The position numbers and the translations under genes are program-made. A stretch of DNA of 23,011 bases. It comes from Elysia marginata. Taxonomy: Eukaryota > Mollusca > Gastropoda > Plakobranchidae. Below, in pieces: positions 18,583 through 23,011 of the stretch. The notes beneath the pieces are model-generated. The model ran no database searches. It saw nothing but the letters and a program-made list of their open reading frames with translations, and had not been told where the DNA came from. The stretch is from positions 342,340 through 365,350 of the forward strand of contig BMAT01005613.1 of NCBI GenBank assembly GCA_019649035.1. Reading direction: 5' to 3'. How positions within the stretch are numbered: position 1 is the stretch's first letter; every line of letters begins with the position of its first letter.

Positions 18583-20751
18583 TTTAAAAACCACAGGGGC
18601 CTTTAGTTACAAAACTGAATAACATAAGATCAATTCTAAGTGCTGGTACAAAACAAAACAAAAATTACTAAATCAATCCAAAAAACCACAATTCTCACAA
18701 TAATCTAGATATCCCATCTTAATTAAAACAGTGGTTCACACAATAATTTAGGTGTCTCACCTTAACTGTGACAGTGGTTGTTGCACTGTGTGCTGGCATT
18801 CCCCCATCACGAGCAACAACCAGGAATGAAAACTCAGCCTGGGTCTCATGGTCCAAGGCTTTACGTAGTGTTATCTCTCCTCTTTCAGTGTCCATCTTTA
18901 AAATAAAACAAAAAAGGAAAAAAATTAATGGATAACATTTTCCAATTTTTTTGGTCTATTAGTCATGACATCAGAATCACATAATTCCGTGATAAAATGG
19001 GAAAATTTTGTGGAAATGTGTCATGATATAAAAAAAATGGATACAATTCTATATTCTAAGTCCTTCAATTAAAAAAAATGTTGTGGTTTGAATGAATTAA
19101 ACTTAATTTGAGATCTCCCGATATTTATATATAGAGCTATGCATTTTTTCACGTTTCTGATACTCATAGTTTTTCTTTTATCATATATAAAAACTTGTTT
19201 TAAAGTAAGTACAAGAAGGAATATTTTATATCAATATCTTTTTTAACAGTAACAATCTGTTGTCCTTATTTCTAAATTCATTATGACTAACAGAAAGACA
19301 AGTGCATTAGCTTTTCATTAAAAAAATACAGAACAGCCTTGAAATAATAAATTTACAAAGACCAAAATTGAATTTCTTTACTGCCCTTTGTCTATTCCAA
19401 ACTTCGAAATTTTCATTTAATCATTCCTTATTTCTTTCTCTTTAAACCAACCTGGAAATGCTCAACATCAGGGTTGCCAGGCATTGAAGGTGCCAGCTGG
19501 TAATGTATCAGTGCATTGGCTCCACTGTCCAAATCACTGGCCTCAACCTGGAGTACATGGGAGCCAAGTGCCGCAGACTCAGGCATTGTGTGGGCGTATT
19601 TCATGGAGGCAAACACAGGAGCATTGTCATTCACGTCCTGGGGAGGAAAAAGTATGTTTCAAACTTGAGTATTCGAAAAAGAAAAATTTTAGCATCATTC
19701 TCTTGGGCTTGTTTGTTTCTATACAGAAGATAAAAATTCTTTAGGGGTGAACAAAAGCAAACTTTTTTTTATATTACTTGATATAGTATATTCATATGAT
19801 TGCAATTTTTTCTTTATCCTGTTTGACCTCTTCTAAGTTTTTTCAACTTTTATGTTTATAGCTTTCCACTCGCAGGGTCATATGATCTTGCAGCTTTGGC
19901 AGATTTCCTTATCTCTGGCATGAGGCCCTCCACCTTATTTGATTCTCTACAACGTGGTGTAGTGTATCCAGGTCTTGCTGTGATATTATTTCCAGTTTTG
20001 AGGCGGAAAGTTATTTAGATCATTATTCAGGGTTACTTTAAGTCATTTGTGGTCTAACTCTTGCTCTTTTGTTTTTCCAATAGCTCAAATGCATTGCTTC
20101 ATTCGTAGGGACGCTTGGGGCTCTCCTCATTAGAGCCAAACAGTCTCCATACTACTTCTAGCACCTGCACAGAGCCTCTCCGCATTTTTTTTTTTTTTTC
20201 CACAAGAAGGCATTGGATATTTTGGTAGAGTATCAAATCACTCCTTATTCCACTGATTAATTTGGAAAATAACTATTACAAGTAAATATATAAAAAAAAT
20301 CATACTTAAATATCATAGGCAATGATCCTCGACACCTGAATGGGGCTGATCCATGAACGTAATTGAAAGTAATAATATCTAAACTTAAACACTAGTTGCC
20401 TTGTCTTGATAAGTTGAAGAGGATACTTTCAAGACTAGGAAAACAATCCAATAACAAGCTCACTAAAAAGATCAGCACTTACCAAAAAGTTAGTGCTTCA
20501 ATTTAAACTGAAATTAAATTCCAGTCAAAGGACAAAAAAAGATATTGTTATTAGCTTTCAAAGCATGTCTATAGATTAAAAAATGACAAAAGCAAATAGA
20601 CGCTAGTTTACAGTTTTCTTGAAACTTACTTCAACCTCCACATTGACTTTTGTTTCTGCATAGCTGCCAGTATAAATATCTGTAGCTCTTATTACCAGCT
20701 GGTGCTGCTTCTGCATCTCAAAGTCTAAAGGACCGATCACTGACAGGTAAC
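164..20751 (-). CDS. FAT1-like: FAT1/2/3-type (Fat-like/kugelei) giant protocadherin gene, partial, 27 exons
   Basis: The product is the C-terminal part of the ectodomain of a giant single-pass cadherin that acts at the cell surface in adhesion, planar polarity and actin control (family knowledge). The exons are, in gene order: 20751-20630, 19637-19452, 18895-18761, 18014-17869, 17536-17175, 16854-16646, 16235-16097, 15687-15530, 15291-15055, 14797-14661, 14226-13989, 13503-13348, 12504-12343, 11965-11806, 11386-11268, 10893-10773, 10362-10214, 9615-9378, 8890-8676, 8218-8081, 7595-7452, 4916-4738, 4348-3399, 2909-2748, 2449-2295, 907-635, 302-164. All junctions are GT-AG, phases match, and 1,842 codons run without a stop. 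Domains are half of cadherin 21, cadherins 22-34, a membrane-proximal region, EGF and LamG. Repeat numbers come from alignment to human FAT1 from memory. Single EGF before LamG argues for FAT1/2/3 rather than FAT4. Both gene ends lie outside the window. Confidence -1.
635..907 (-). CDS. FAT1-like: exon z: laminin-G domain, central part
   Basis: It reads IERGSLVYKFDCGSGEG, VALSDGQWHTIMLERNG, VLGVAPG and LFFGAEVDV, ending GHGFE at GTAGGA, phase 0. 91 codons are open. DGQWH and YKFDCGSG are LamG hallmarks shared almost exactly with FAT1 (VNDGQWHAVALEVNG). Confidence -1.
1215..1440 (+). repeat. G/A-rich degenerate microsatellite
   Basis: Interrupted (GA)n and (GAGAGG)n runs make long stop-free Ser/Leu-rich frames on the opposite strand that are not genes. 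The tract is inside the MITE and has probably expanded since insertion or within the family. Confidence -1.
1773..1910 (+). repeat. Subterminal TTCCCGATT array inside the MITE
   Basis: TTCCCGATT starts at 1774, 1796, 1848, 1866, 1881 and 1896. The last three form a perfect 15-bp tandem (TTCCCGATTTCGCGT). One more direct copy lies near the left end (1150) and one inverted copy at 1103. Such subterminal repeats often bind transposase; that role is inferred. Confidence -1.
2295..2449 (-). CDS. FAT1-like: exon y: laminin-G domain, first part
   Basis: It reads RPMTFAGKSYAKWRL, then FSLRLRVRTRQTSAVLMYAKG and DYSILQ, ending phase 0 at GTAATG. Human FAT1 has SMTLTGNSYVKYRL, RTYSTHAVVMYARGTDYSILE at this point. 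The acceptor CTCTCCAG is followed by two bases that complete Glu. Confidence -1.
2748..2909 (-). CDS. FAT1-like: exon x: single EGF-like domain between cadherin region and LamG
   Basis: Six EGF cysteines are seen with spacing C-x4-C-x5-C-x9-C-x-C-x8-C (last part CQCPEGRTGHNC), preceded by GEC and followed by LCSGNSCPI. The border with the previous exon completes CVCLEGEC, equivalent to CLCKEGRC in FAT1. There is no Asp/Asn set for a calcium-binding EGF. Phase 1 at both ends, so it is a module-like exon. Acceptor AACTTGCAG, donor GTTAGTCC. Confidence -1.
3399..4348 (-). CDS. FAT1-like: exon w: end of cadherin 33, cadherin 34, membrane-proximal region
   Basis: At 950 bp this is by far the largest exon. 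It encodes YNLTVRAYDSGKPPLSSE, a calcium-poor linker (VNDSLHPPKV), and cadherin 34 with FGGVIGQLKAHDLDPYDKL and SLDVGHYVVNASVSDGKFTT. Then comes the FAT membrane-proximal region: VTVQFESLSVEQFYANF, KRELGVRTSDVEI, a Ser/basic insert containing RVRR, LDVLFAVRKS, and a Cys-bearing end (DTCREDSCKIGTC). Human FAT1 has the counterparts NHTIAIRFANLTPEEF, LGVRRNDIQIV and LDVLLFVEK. A SEA/ferredoxin-like fold is my inference. It ends phase 1 at GTAATTG. Confidence -1.
4738..4916 (-). CDS. FAT1-like: exon v: central part of cadherin repeat 33
   Basis: It reads EGRRTGIEILSVSVTDEDL, NGGPFHMEIVEGNQNGEF and ISTAGKLSKHVKD, ending phase 2 at a GTACGT donor. FAT1 repeat 33 has VVTDEDSSHNGPPFFFTIV, an unusually close match around NGGPF. 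Confidence -1.
4917..7451 (-). other. Largest complete intron (2,535 bp)
   Basis: Very AT-rich with many poly-A/T runs. It contains the TAA microsatellite and no recognisable element or exon. The flanking exons u and v join in phase 0 and give a normal cadherin 33, so no exon is missing. Confidence -1.
7068..7105. repeat. (TAA)n microsatellite
   Basis: About twelve and a half uninterrupted TAA units inside the 2.5-kb intron. Confidence -1.
7452..7595 (-). CDS. FAT1-like: exon u: end of cadherin 32 and start of cadherin 33
   Basis: It reads TASYSLVIQAQDSG, SILVDDANDNPPRFSQ and YRGLVQ, ending at GTGAGG in phase 0. The linker is DDANDNPP. The next exon is 2.5 kb away but joins in frame to give VQEGRRTGIEIL. 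Confidence -1.
8081..8218 (-). CDS. FAT1-like: exon t: middle of cadherin repeat 32
   Basis: It reads VLATDNDSPPNAKITYSIID, then RFTMDPNKGIMQIK and APLDREK. The donor is GTACTT, weaker than most in this gene. Both ends are phase 0 and it is 46 codons. FAT1 repeat 32 reads SHIHYSIIDGNQG here. Confidence -1.
8676..8890 (-). CDS. FAT1-like: exon s: C-half of cadherin 31 and start of cadherin 32
   Basis: It completes Gly and reads KVTVAEPLDHELSPEF, VLATDQGSPPLTAST, VNVTDVNDNPPRFSQD, and HVSEAAAVGSEIFK, ending phase 0 at GTAAAAT. This is the most canonical repeat border in the window (VNVTDxNDNxP is shared with FAT1). Confidence -1.
9378..9615 (-). CDS. FAT1-like: exon r: end of cadherin 30 and N-half of cadherin 31
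   Basis: It reads IAPNRVSKATLRVDILDV, completes the linker DVNDNPPEF, then YQAAVKESAQVGSF, GINADITYSLVAGNEQGKF and DPKKG in phase 1 before GTGAGAGG. FAT1 repeat 31 has EANAEITYSIISGNEHGKF at the same spot. Confidence -1.
10214..10362 (-). CDS. FAT1-like: exon q: central part of cadherin repeat 30
   Basis: It completes Gly and reads INSHVRYSLVQTGK, DIDPDSGIISLKANLDREK and VTAYNV before GTAAGC, phase 0. It shows the typical FxIDxxSGxI strand and LDRE. 49 complete codons. Confidence -1.
10773..10893 (-). CDS. FAT1-like: exon p: linker and first strands of cadherin 30
   Basis: It opens at DVNDNIPVF in phase 0, then YNIKEDAELHTLLTRVAAI and DADLG, ending phase 1 at GTAAGTGT. TLLTRVxAxDAD is nearly identical to FAT1 repeat 30. 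Confidence -1.
11268..11386 (-). CDS. FAT1-like: exon o: C-terminal half of cadherin repeat 29
   Basis: After two bases completing Gly it reads VIHTDKSLDRETLPEL and AVAEDGGGLRATAS, ending IIVSLK before GTAAAATT, phase 0. The VAEDGGG turn matches ATDGGG of FAT1. Fully open. Confidence -1.
11806..11965 (-). CDS. FAT1-like: exon n: N-terminal half of cadherin repeat 29
   Basis: It reads PLYKSTQNEDIAKGTAF, then KATDADDPSTAHSRITYSL, and ends GIDPNSG at phase 1 before GTATGC. The acceptor TTTCTTTCAG is strong. The split sits at the TG turn, a position reused in several repeats of this gene. Confidence -1.
12343..12504 (-). CDS. FAT1-like: exon m: C-terminal half of cadherin repeat 28
   Basis: It reads VHNTGELFVNRPLDREK, RIAATDGVHVTF and VLDDNDNAPVFEQ, ending at a GTAAAAG donor in phase 0. 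It is 54 codons. The upstream join gives QFEVHNTGEL, the normal FxVxxTG strand. Confidence -1.
12505..13347 (-). other. Intron of 843 bp between exons l and m
   Basis: It holds an AAG/A-rich patch around 12891-12915 and otherwise unremarkable AT-rich DNA. The exons on each side join in phase 0 within one strand of cadherin 28. Confidence -1.
13348..13503 (-). CDS. FAT1-like: exon l: N-terminal half of cadherin repeat 28
   Basis: It reads RGGSVSGYATAVNEGALSG, TEDNDLDANADVTYYI and ends DHLDQFE before GTAAGC. Both ends are phase 0 and the length is 52 codons. The DNDLDANAD calcium motif corresponds to DADSEEINRQ in FAT1. Confidence -1.
13989..14226 (-). CDS. FAT1-like: exon k: rest of cadherin repeat 27
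   Basis: One leading base completes Arg. It then reads YAIYPGSEELSSVFSV, SGWITLLTPLDRET and a longer than usual F-G turn (WDTPDRLGRRSDVSLTATTS). It ends VTDINDNAPTFK at GTGTGTG, phase 0. FAT1 repeat 27 has the matching INMETGWITTLKELDHE. Confidence -1.
14661..14797 (-). CDS. FAT1-like: exon j: linker and first strands of cadherin 27
   Basis: It opens with VGDVNDNLPQF, then TVPEDAPAQHS and QALDADVQVISL, ending phase 2 before GTGAGTC. I chose this donor over an earlier CAG|GTGATT because only it keeps frame with RYAIYPG of the next exon. Confidence -1.
15055..15291 (-). CDS. FAT1-like: exon i: body of cadherin repeat 26
   Basis: It starts VGTIIATVRARGKPG and lacks the middle DxD calcium motif, as FAT1 repeat 26 does. 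It continues with GQIQLRRRLDRETTPEYH and RAETDGSPP and ends MKVTVQ. It is exactly 79 codons with both borders phase 0, and GTATGC is the donor. Confidence -1.
15530..15687 (-). CDS. FAT1-like: exon h: end of cadherin 25, unusual linker, start of cadherin 26
   Basis: It encodes KLYQFFVRVVDKGNPPQES, then LVLGKDDEPPRF, where a canonical repeat would have DxNDNxP, then the first strand of repeat 26 ending VNENEQ. The donor is GTGAGGC in phase 0. FAT1 likewise lacks the DxNDN motif here. 158 bp are open throughout. Confidence -1.
16097..16235 (-). CDS. FAT1-like: exon g: middle of cadherin repeat 25
   Basis: It reads FEAFDKDEGSNADLLYNI and then DLNMESGELRTKASLEPY, ending phase 1 at GTAAAC. DKDEGSNAD is the central DxD calcium motif. 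There is no LDRE motif (SLEPYEN instead), which matches FAT1 at this repeat (IGLENEF). Confidence -1.
16646..16854 (-). CDS. FAT1-like: exon f: C-half of cadherin 24 and start of cadherin 25
   Basis: Two leading bases complete a Gly. It then reads DITANRALDREE, SAQDNGGRTGYG, the linker RDVNDNMPQF, and the first strands of repeat 25 up to GTTVLK. The base of repeat 25 (VVPYNADIG) has no Glu at the usual calcium-binding spot; FAT1 also lacks it there. The donor is GTAGTG, phase 0. Confidence -1.
17175..17536 (-). CDS. FAT1-like: exon e: C-half of cadherin 23, calcium-poor linker, N-half of cadherin 24
   Basis: At 362 bp this is the second largest exon. It encodes IVEGDEHGTFTIDPAIG, a repeat-23 core in which the LDRE motif is replaced by PVLDPAY, then NISVSDGVF. 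The linker is VRNANLHSPKF, without the DxNDN motif, and is followed by DVTEGSSYGEN and FSIDADTG. It ends phase 1 before GTAACAG. FAT1 has the equivalent GGNLHSPAF at this position, so the odd linker is ancestral rather than decay. Confidence -1.
17869..18014 (-). CDS. FAT1-like: exon d: linker plus N-terminal half of cadherin repeat 23
   Basis: It starts with VLDLNDNTPVF (calcium linker), continues with CYISEPASRGQ and AFDPDETDTAKLTY, and ends in phase 2 at a GTTTGG donor. The AG left over plus the C of the next exon make the Ser of YSIVEG. The strand-to-strand match with FAT1 (DIDKLQYSILSG) is close. Confidence -1.
18284..18543 (+). mobile_element. tRNA-headed CORE-type SINE
   Basis: The head is tRNA-like with an A-box region (18301-18316, TAGTTAGCGCGTCGG) and a perfect B box GGTTCGATTCC (18338-18348). 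The body contains CCTTGGGAAAGCAATTTACC, then CCCAGTCCACCCACCTGTAA and AATGGGTACC. This pattern matches the CORE domain of MIR-like SINEs (CCTTGGGCAAGT...CATCTGTAAAATGGG). It ends in a poly(A) of 13. It lies in an intron, antisense to the host gene. I see no clear target-site duplication, perhaps because of the TA repeat next to the tail. Confidence -1.
18545..18576. repeat. (TA)16 microsatellite
   Basis: A perfect TA run follows the SINE poly(A) tail directly. It may have grown from the SINE's own 3' tail. Confidence -1.
18761..18895 (-). CDS. FAT1-like: exon c: C-terminal half of cadherin repeat 22
   Basis: It reads MDTERGEITLRKALDHET, then VVARDGGMPAHS, and stops at TVTVK before GTGAGAC. 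Both ends are phase 0 and the length is exactly 45 codons. LDHE and the xARDGG turn are the standard cadherin signatures. It joins in frame to the VLDLNDN linker of the next exon. Confidence -1.
19452..19637 (-). CDS. FAT1-like: exon b: linker plus N-terminal half of cadherin repeat 22
   Basis: The exon opens in phase 0 directly at DVNDNAPVF, the calcium-binding linker, after a CCTCCCCAG acceptor. It carries the MPESAALGS strand and the EASDLDSGANA calcium motif (DxD). It ends VEHFQ at a GTTGGT donor. All 62 codons are open. Confidence -1.
19845..20205. other. Unclassified intronic island, possible old mobile-element remnant
   Basis: This stretch is clearly less AT-rich than the flanking intron and has a more complex, protein-like base pattern in short pieces of several minus-strand frames. 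It is bounded on one side by a T run (about 20187-20201). I could not assign it to a family; no terminal repeats or conserved protein motif are seen. It is not an exon: exons a and b join in frame across it. Confidence -1.
20630..20751 (-). CDS. FAT1-like: exon a: C-terminal half of cadherin repeat 21
   Basis: This is the most upstream exon I can assign with confidence. It begins with two bases that complete a Gly codon (phase 1), then reads YLSVIGPLDFE, the usual strand before the LDxE motif, and RATD. It ends VNVEVE before a GTAAGTTT donor. Human FAT1 has VINVIAPLDFE and SIRATD at the same place. The N-terminal half of this repeat must lie on an exon upstream of the window, because nothing that fits is seen up to 23011 except the microexon candidate. 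Confidence -1.
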
Positions 20752-20967
20752 CTGATGGCATGCACAAGAAGATAATTGCAAAAAGATGTTAGCAATGACA
20801 GTCACTTCCAGGAAATCATAGATTGAGAAGTTGGTTGGTTTGTGATACCAGTGAAAGACAAATCTCTGATTGACTTTAAAAGATACATAGGGAGACGACA
20901 TTAGCAAATGTGTAGCTTCCTAAAAGCAAACAGCTAGCAATTAAAAAACAATAATTGAAACATGGAT

Positions 20968-21101
20968 AAGTAATACGATTATACACAAAAATGTTTTTTA
21001 AAGCAAGAATATATATATTATGAAGAGCTCTAAGAAGTAATACGATTATATACAAAAATGTTTTTTAAAGCAAGATTATATATATTATGAAGAGTTCTAA
21101 G
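20968..21101. repeat. 67-bp tandem duplication, two copies
   Basis: Copies at 20968-21034 and 21035-21101 are equal in length and differ at only about three bases. Each contains AAGTAATACGATTATA and AAATGTTTTTTAAAGCAAGA. Recent local duplication in intronic DNA. Confidence -1.
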
Positions 21102-21321
21102 AGCAATTATAAAAAATAACTATTTTATATTTTTTAGGTATGAGTGTGCTCATTTGCCAATTATATTAGCACAAGTGGCAGGGTCACACAGTGTTTGGTT
21201 TTAGAACTTTTATGTTACCTTGTTGCCTTATGTCAATATTGCCTTTTTTCCTCAACACTTGTTAACATGATATAAATTACAACTTAGCATTTGACTTTTT
21301 TTTTAATTAAGAAAAGTTTAA

Positions 21322-21373
21322 AAAATTGTTAAACGTGACAGATAGTTAATAAAATTGTTAAACGTGACAGATA
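21322..21373. repeat. 29-bp direct repeat, about 1.8 copies
   Basis: AAAATTGTTAAACGTGACAG followed by ATA occurs at 21322 and again at 21351, identical over 23 bases. Confidence -1.
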
Positions 21374-22422
21374 ATCCAACAAAGACACAAAGCAATAATA
21401 AAAGCTCGAATCACATTTTTTGAAAGCTGAATCACAAACTTGAACAAGCAGCTTAACATGCAGCCATTTAAAAAAACACAAAAACAGAAGAAAAAAAAAC
21501 TTGTGACTGAACATTTTAAACCTCTTGAAAAACAGTAAAAAGATCTTGAGGCAAAAAATAAACCAAAAAAAAAATTAGAAAAACTGCAGTTGCCTAAATA
21601 GTCATCAGCAACATTTTTACAGAATAAAATATTGTACACAAAAGGAAGGTGTACTTTTCTTATATTCATTATCCTTAACTAATAGTTTTAAAAATGATTG
21701 CTTAGGACAAAATGTCTTAAATTAAAAAGGAAGGCAGTAACAAAAGTTGAACAAATCATACAAAACGCATTAAACTTCTAAAGGAGATAGCCATGCACAG
21801 TTTATGAAGACCATTTCCAAATTATTTCTAATGTCTAACACTAAAAATCTAAATTTACAAATAAAGGGTTTCAGGGGGAAAATGATAGGCCTACACATCA
21901 ATTCAAAACTTGGAGAAAGTTTGTATTCACTTTTCGTTTCGTATAAAGAAATCATCTCATGGATTTGATTTCATCAGATTTCATTGTTTAAATAAGAACT
22001 TGTATCAAAACTGGAGAGTAACCACCTTGAACAGTTTATGGATTGTATAAATGCAAAACCCTTCAAATCTGACAGTGAAATTAGGAAATACCAGGCCAAA
22101 GGAAAGATAAAGTTTTTAAAGCTTTTTTTTTTTAATGCAAATAAATCATAATAGATTTTTCCTTCAGCCTAATTGTTATGCATAAAACCTAATTTTCTGT
22201 TATTTTCAAACTTACTGAATTACCTCTGATAAAACCAAGCTCTGCTATTTCCCAGATGGGGAAGGGGGGCAATAGCATTAAAGCAAAGGGAGAAGAATTC
22301 AAATGTATATTTTTTGAAAAAAGAAAAAAAAACCTTCAAAAATCAAAGTGATGACGAAAACACAAAACAATTGTAAGCAAAGTAGGAACTGGCAACAACA
22401 TTAAAATGCATTGCATACTTAC

Positions 22423-22443
22423 ATGGACCGCGGGTTTCCATGT
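22423..22443 (-). CDS. FAT1-like: candidate 21-nt microexon (phase 1, 7 residues)
   Basis: A strong acceptor (branch-like CCCTAACTC, then a T/C tract and CTTATAG) is followed 21 bases later by a strong donor, GTAAGTATG. If the exon before it ends in one base G, as exon a requires, it reads DMETRGP plus one base and keeps frame, adding seven residues just before YLSVIGPLDFE of cadherin 21. It would replace the conserved TG turn by an insert, so it is more likely an optional cassette than constitutive. No transcript evidence is available to me. Confidence -1.
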
Positions 22444-23011
22444 CTATAAGACAGCAAGAAAATTTTAAGGAAAGGATGAGTTAGGGACAGATGTTATCGT
22501 TGCAGGTGAGCAAGAAATCTGACAGGGCCAAGCTTTTGAATTTGTTTTTCTGAATTTATAGTTTAGACATGAAGCTAAAAACAGAACACAAAAAGAGCAA
22601 AAAAAAAAGGAAGATATGTGATATCTTATAGCCACATCCATCTACCATTTCTAGTATTCATGTTATGAAGCTAAAATACCCGTGAGTGGAGTATTAAGTA
22701 TGTAAGTTGATGCTTAAAAAACAGACTGAAAGAATAAAAAAGAATCACTGAGCTTTCATTGCAAAGGAGACCGAAGCATAGCCTACTGGAAAATATGTAA
22801 ACATTAACAACTAAAACAATTATTAGATTTTTCATTAGATCTTCAATTAAAAGTCTATTTTGGTGAAAACTGTTTTAAAAGAACTGAGTGTCTTCTAAAA
22901 AACATCTTCTTTCCAATAAAAAAAATATTTCTCATCAGTTAGTTTAGACAAAAAGCCACTCATTTGAAGAAAAAAAGATGGCAACAGGCCAAAAAGTATT
23001 AGTGACAGTAT

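Larger units (their letters stand above)
2910..19451 (-). other. Remaining introns above 300 bp
   Basis: Introns 2910-3398, 4349-4737, 7596-8080, 8219-8675, 8891-9377, 9616-10213, 10363-10772, 10894-11267, 11387-11805, 11966-12342, 13504-13988, 14227-14660, 15688-16096, 16236-16645, 16855-17174, 17537-17868 and 18896-19451 hold only AT-rich sequence with short homopolymer runs. Intron 303-634 near the gene's 3' side is similar. I see no element, RNA gene or extra exon in them. Confidence -1.
20752..23011 (-). other. Upstream intron(s), partial
   Basis: Apart from the candidate microexon and the two small tandem repeats, no reading frame resembling a cadherin repeat is present. The exon with the N-half of cadherin 21 must lie beyond the window. 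Confidence -1.

Noticed and set aside
164-20751. Identification as FAT4/Fat or Dachsous
   Set aside because: Dachsous has no EGF/LamG; FAT4/Fat has several EGFs before its first LamG. A single EGF then LamG, and the closeness of the membrane-proximal region to FAT1, point to FAT1/2/3/Fat-like.

Overview
This is a window of AT-rich animal nuclear DNA. Nearly all of it is occupied by one large multi-exon gene on the minus strand, a FAT-type giant protocadherin. The organism is most likely a lophotrochozoan, plausibly a mollusc. The grounds are a FAT1-like protein that is clearly not vertebrate in sequence or exon layout, a gene cut into many small exons by 0.2-2.5 kb AT-rich introns, and a tRNA-headed CORE-type SINE of a kind known in molluscs. 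The species call is inference.

The gene reads from high to low coordinates. I could place 27 coding exons (20751 down to 164). Together they give 5,529 coding bases (1,842 complete codons) that stay in one frame, with GT-AG borders at every internal junction and no stop. In order they encode: the C-terminal half of one cadherin repeat, then 13 complete cadherin repeats (positions 22-34 when aligned from memory to human FAT1), a membrane-proximal SEA/ferredoxin-like region, one EGF domain, and a laminin-G domain that closes at the last exon. The cadherin-34 / membrane-proximal / single EGF / LamG order, and close local sequence matches, place it with FAT1/FAT2/FAT3 and Drosophila Fat-like (kugelei) rather than with FAT4/Fat. 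Neither end of the gene is here. The upstream exons (cadherins 1-21) lie beyond 23011, and the further EGFs, transmembrane segment and cytoplasmic tail lie before position 1.

Region by region: 1-2909 holds LamG and EGF exons, with an 832-bp pogo/Tigger-like non-autonomous DNA transposon (1088-1919) in an intron. 3399-4348 is the one large exon. 4917-7451 is a 2.5-kb intron. 7452-20751 is a dense run of cadherin exons with a CORE-SINE (about 18284-18543), an unclassified island (about 19845-20205) and small tandem repeats in introns. 20752-23011 is intronic apart from a strong candidate 21-nt phase-1 microexon (22423-22443).

The product should be a single-pass cell-surface cadherin of very large size, used in planar polarity, cell adhesion and actin regulation in the known family. 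I did not find a previously unknown multi-gene system. The items most worth checking are the candidate microexon, a basic insert with a furin-type RVRR site in the membrane-proximal region, the conserved calcium-poor linkers, and the two mobile elements.
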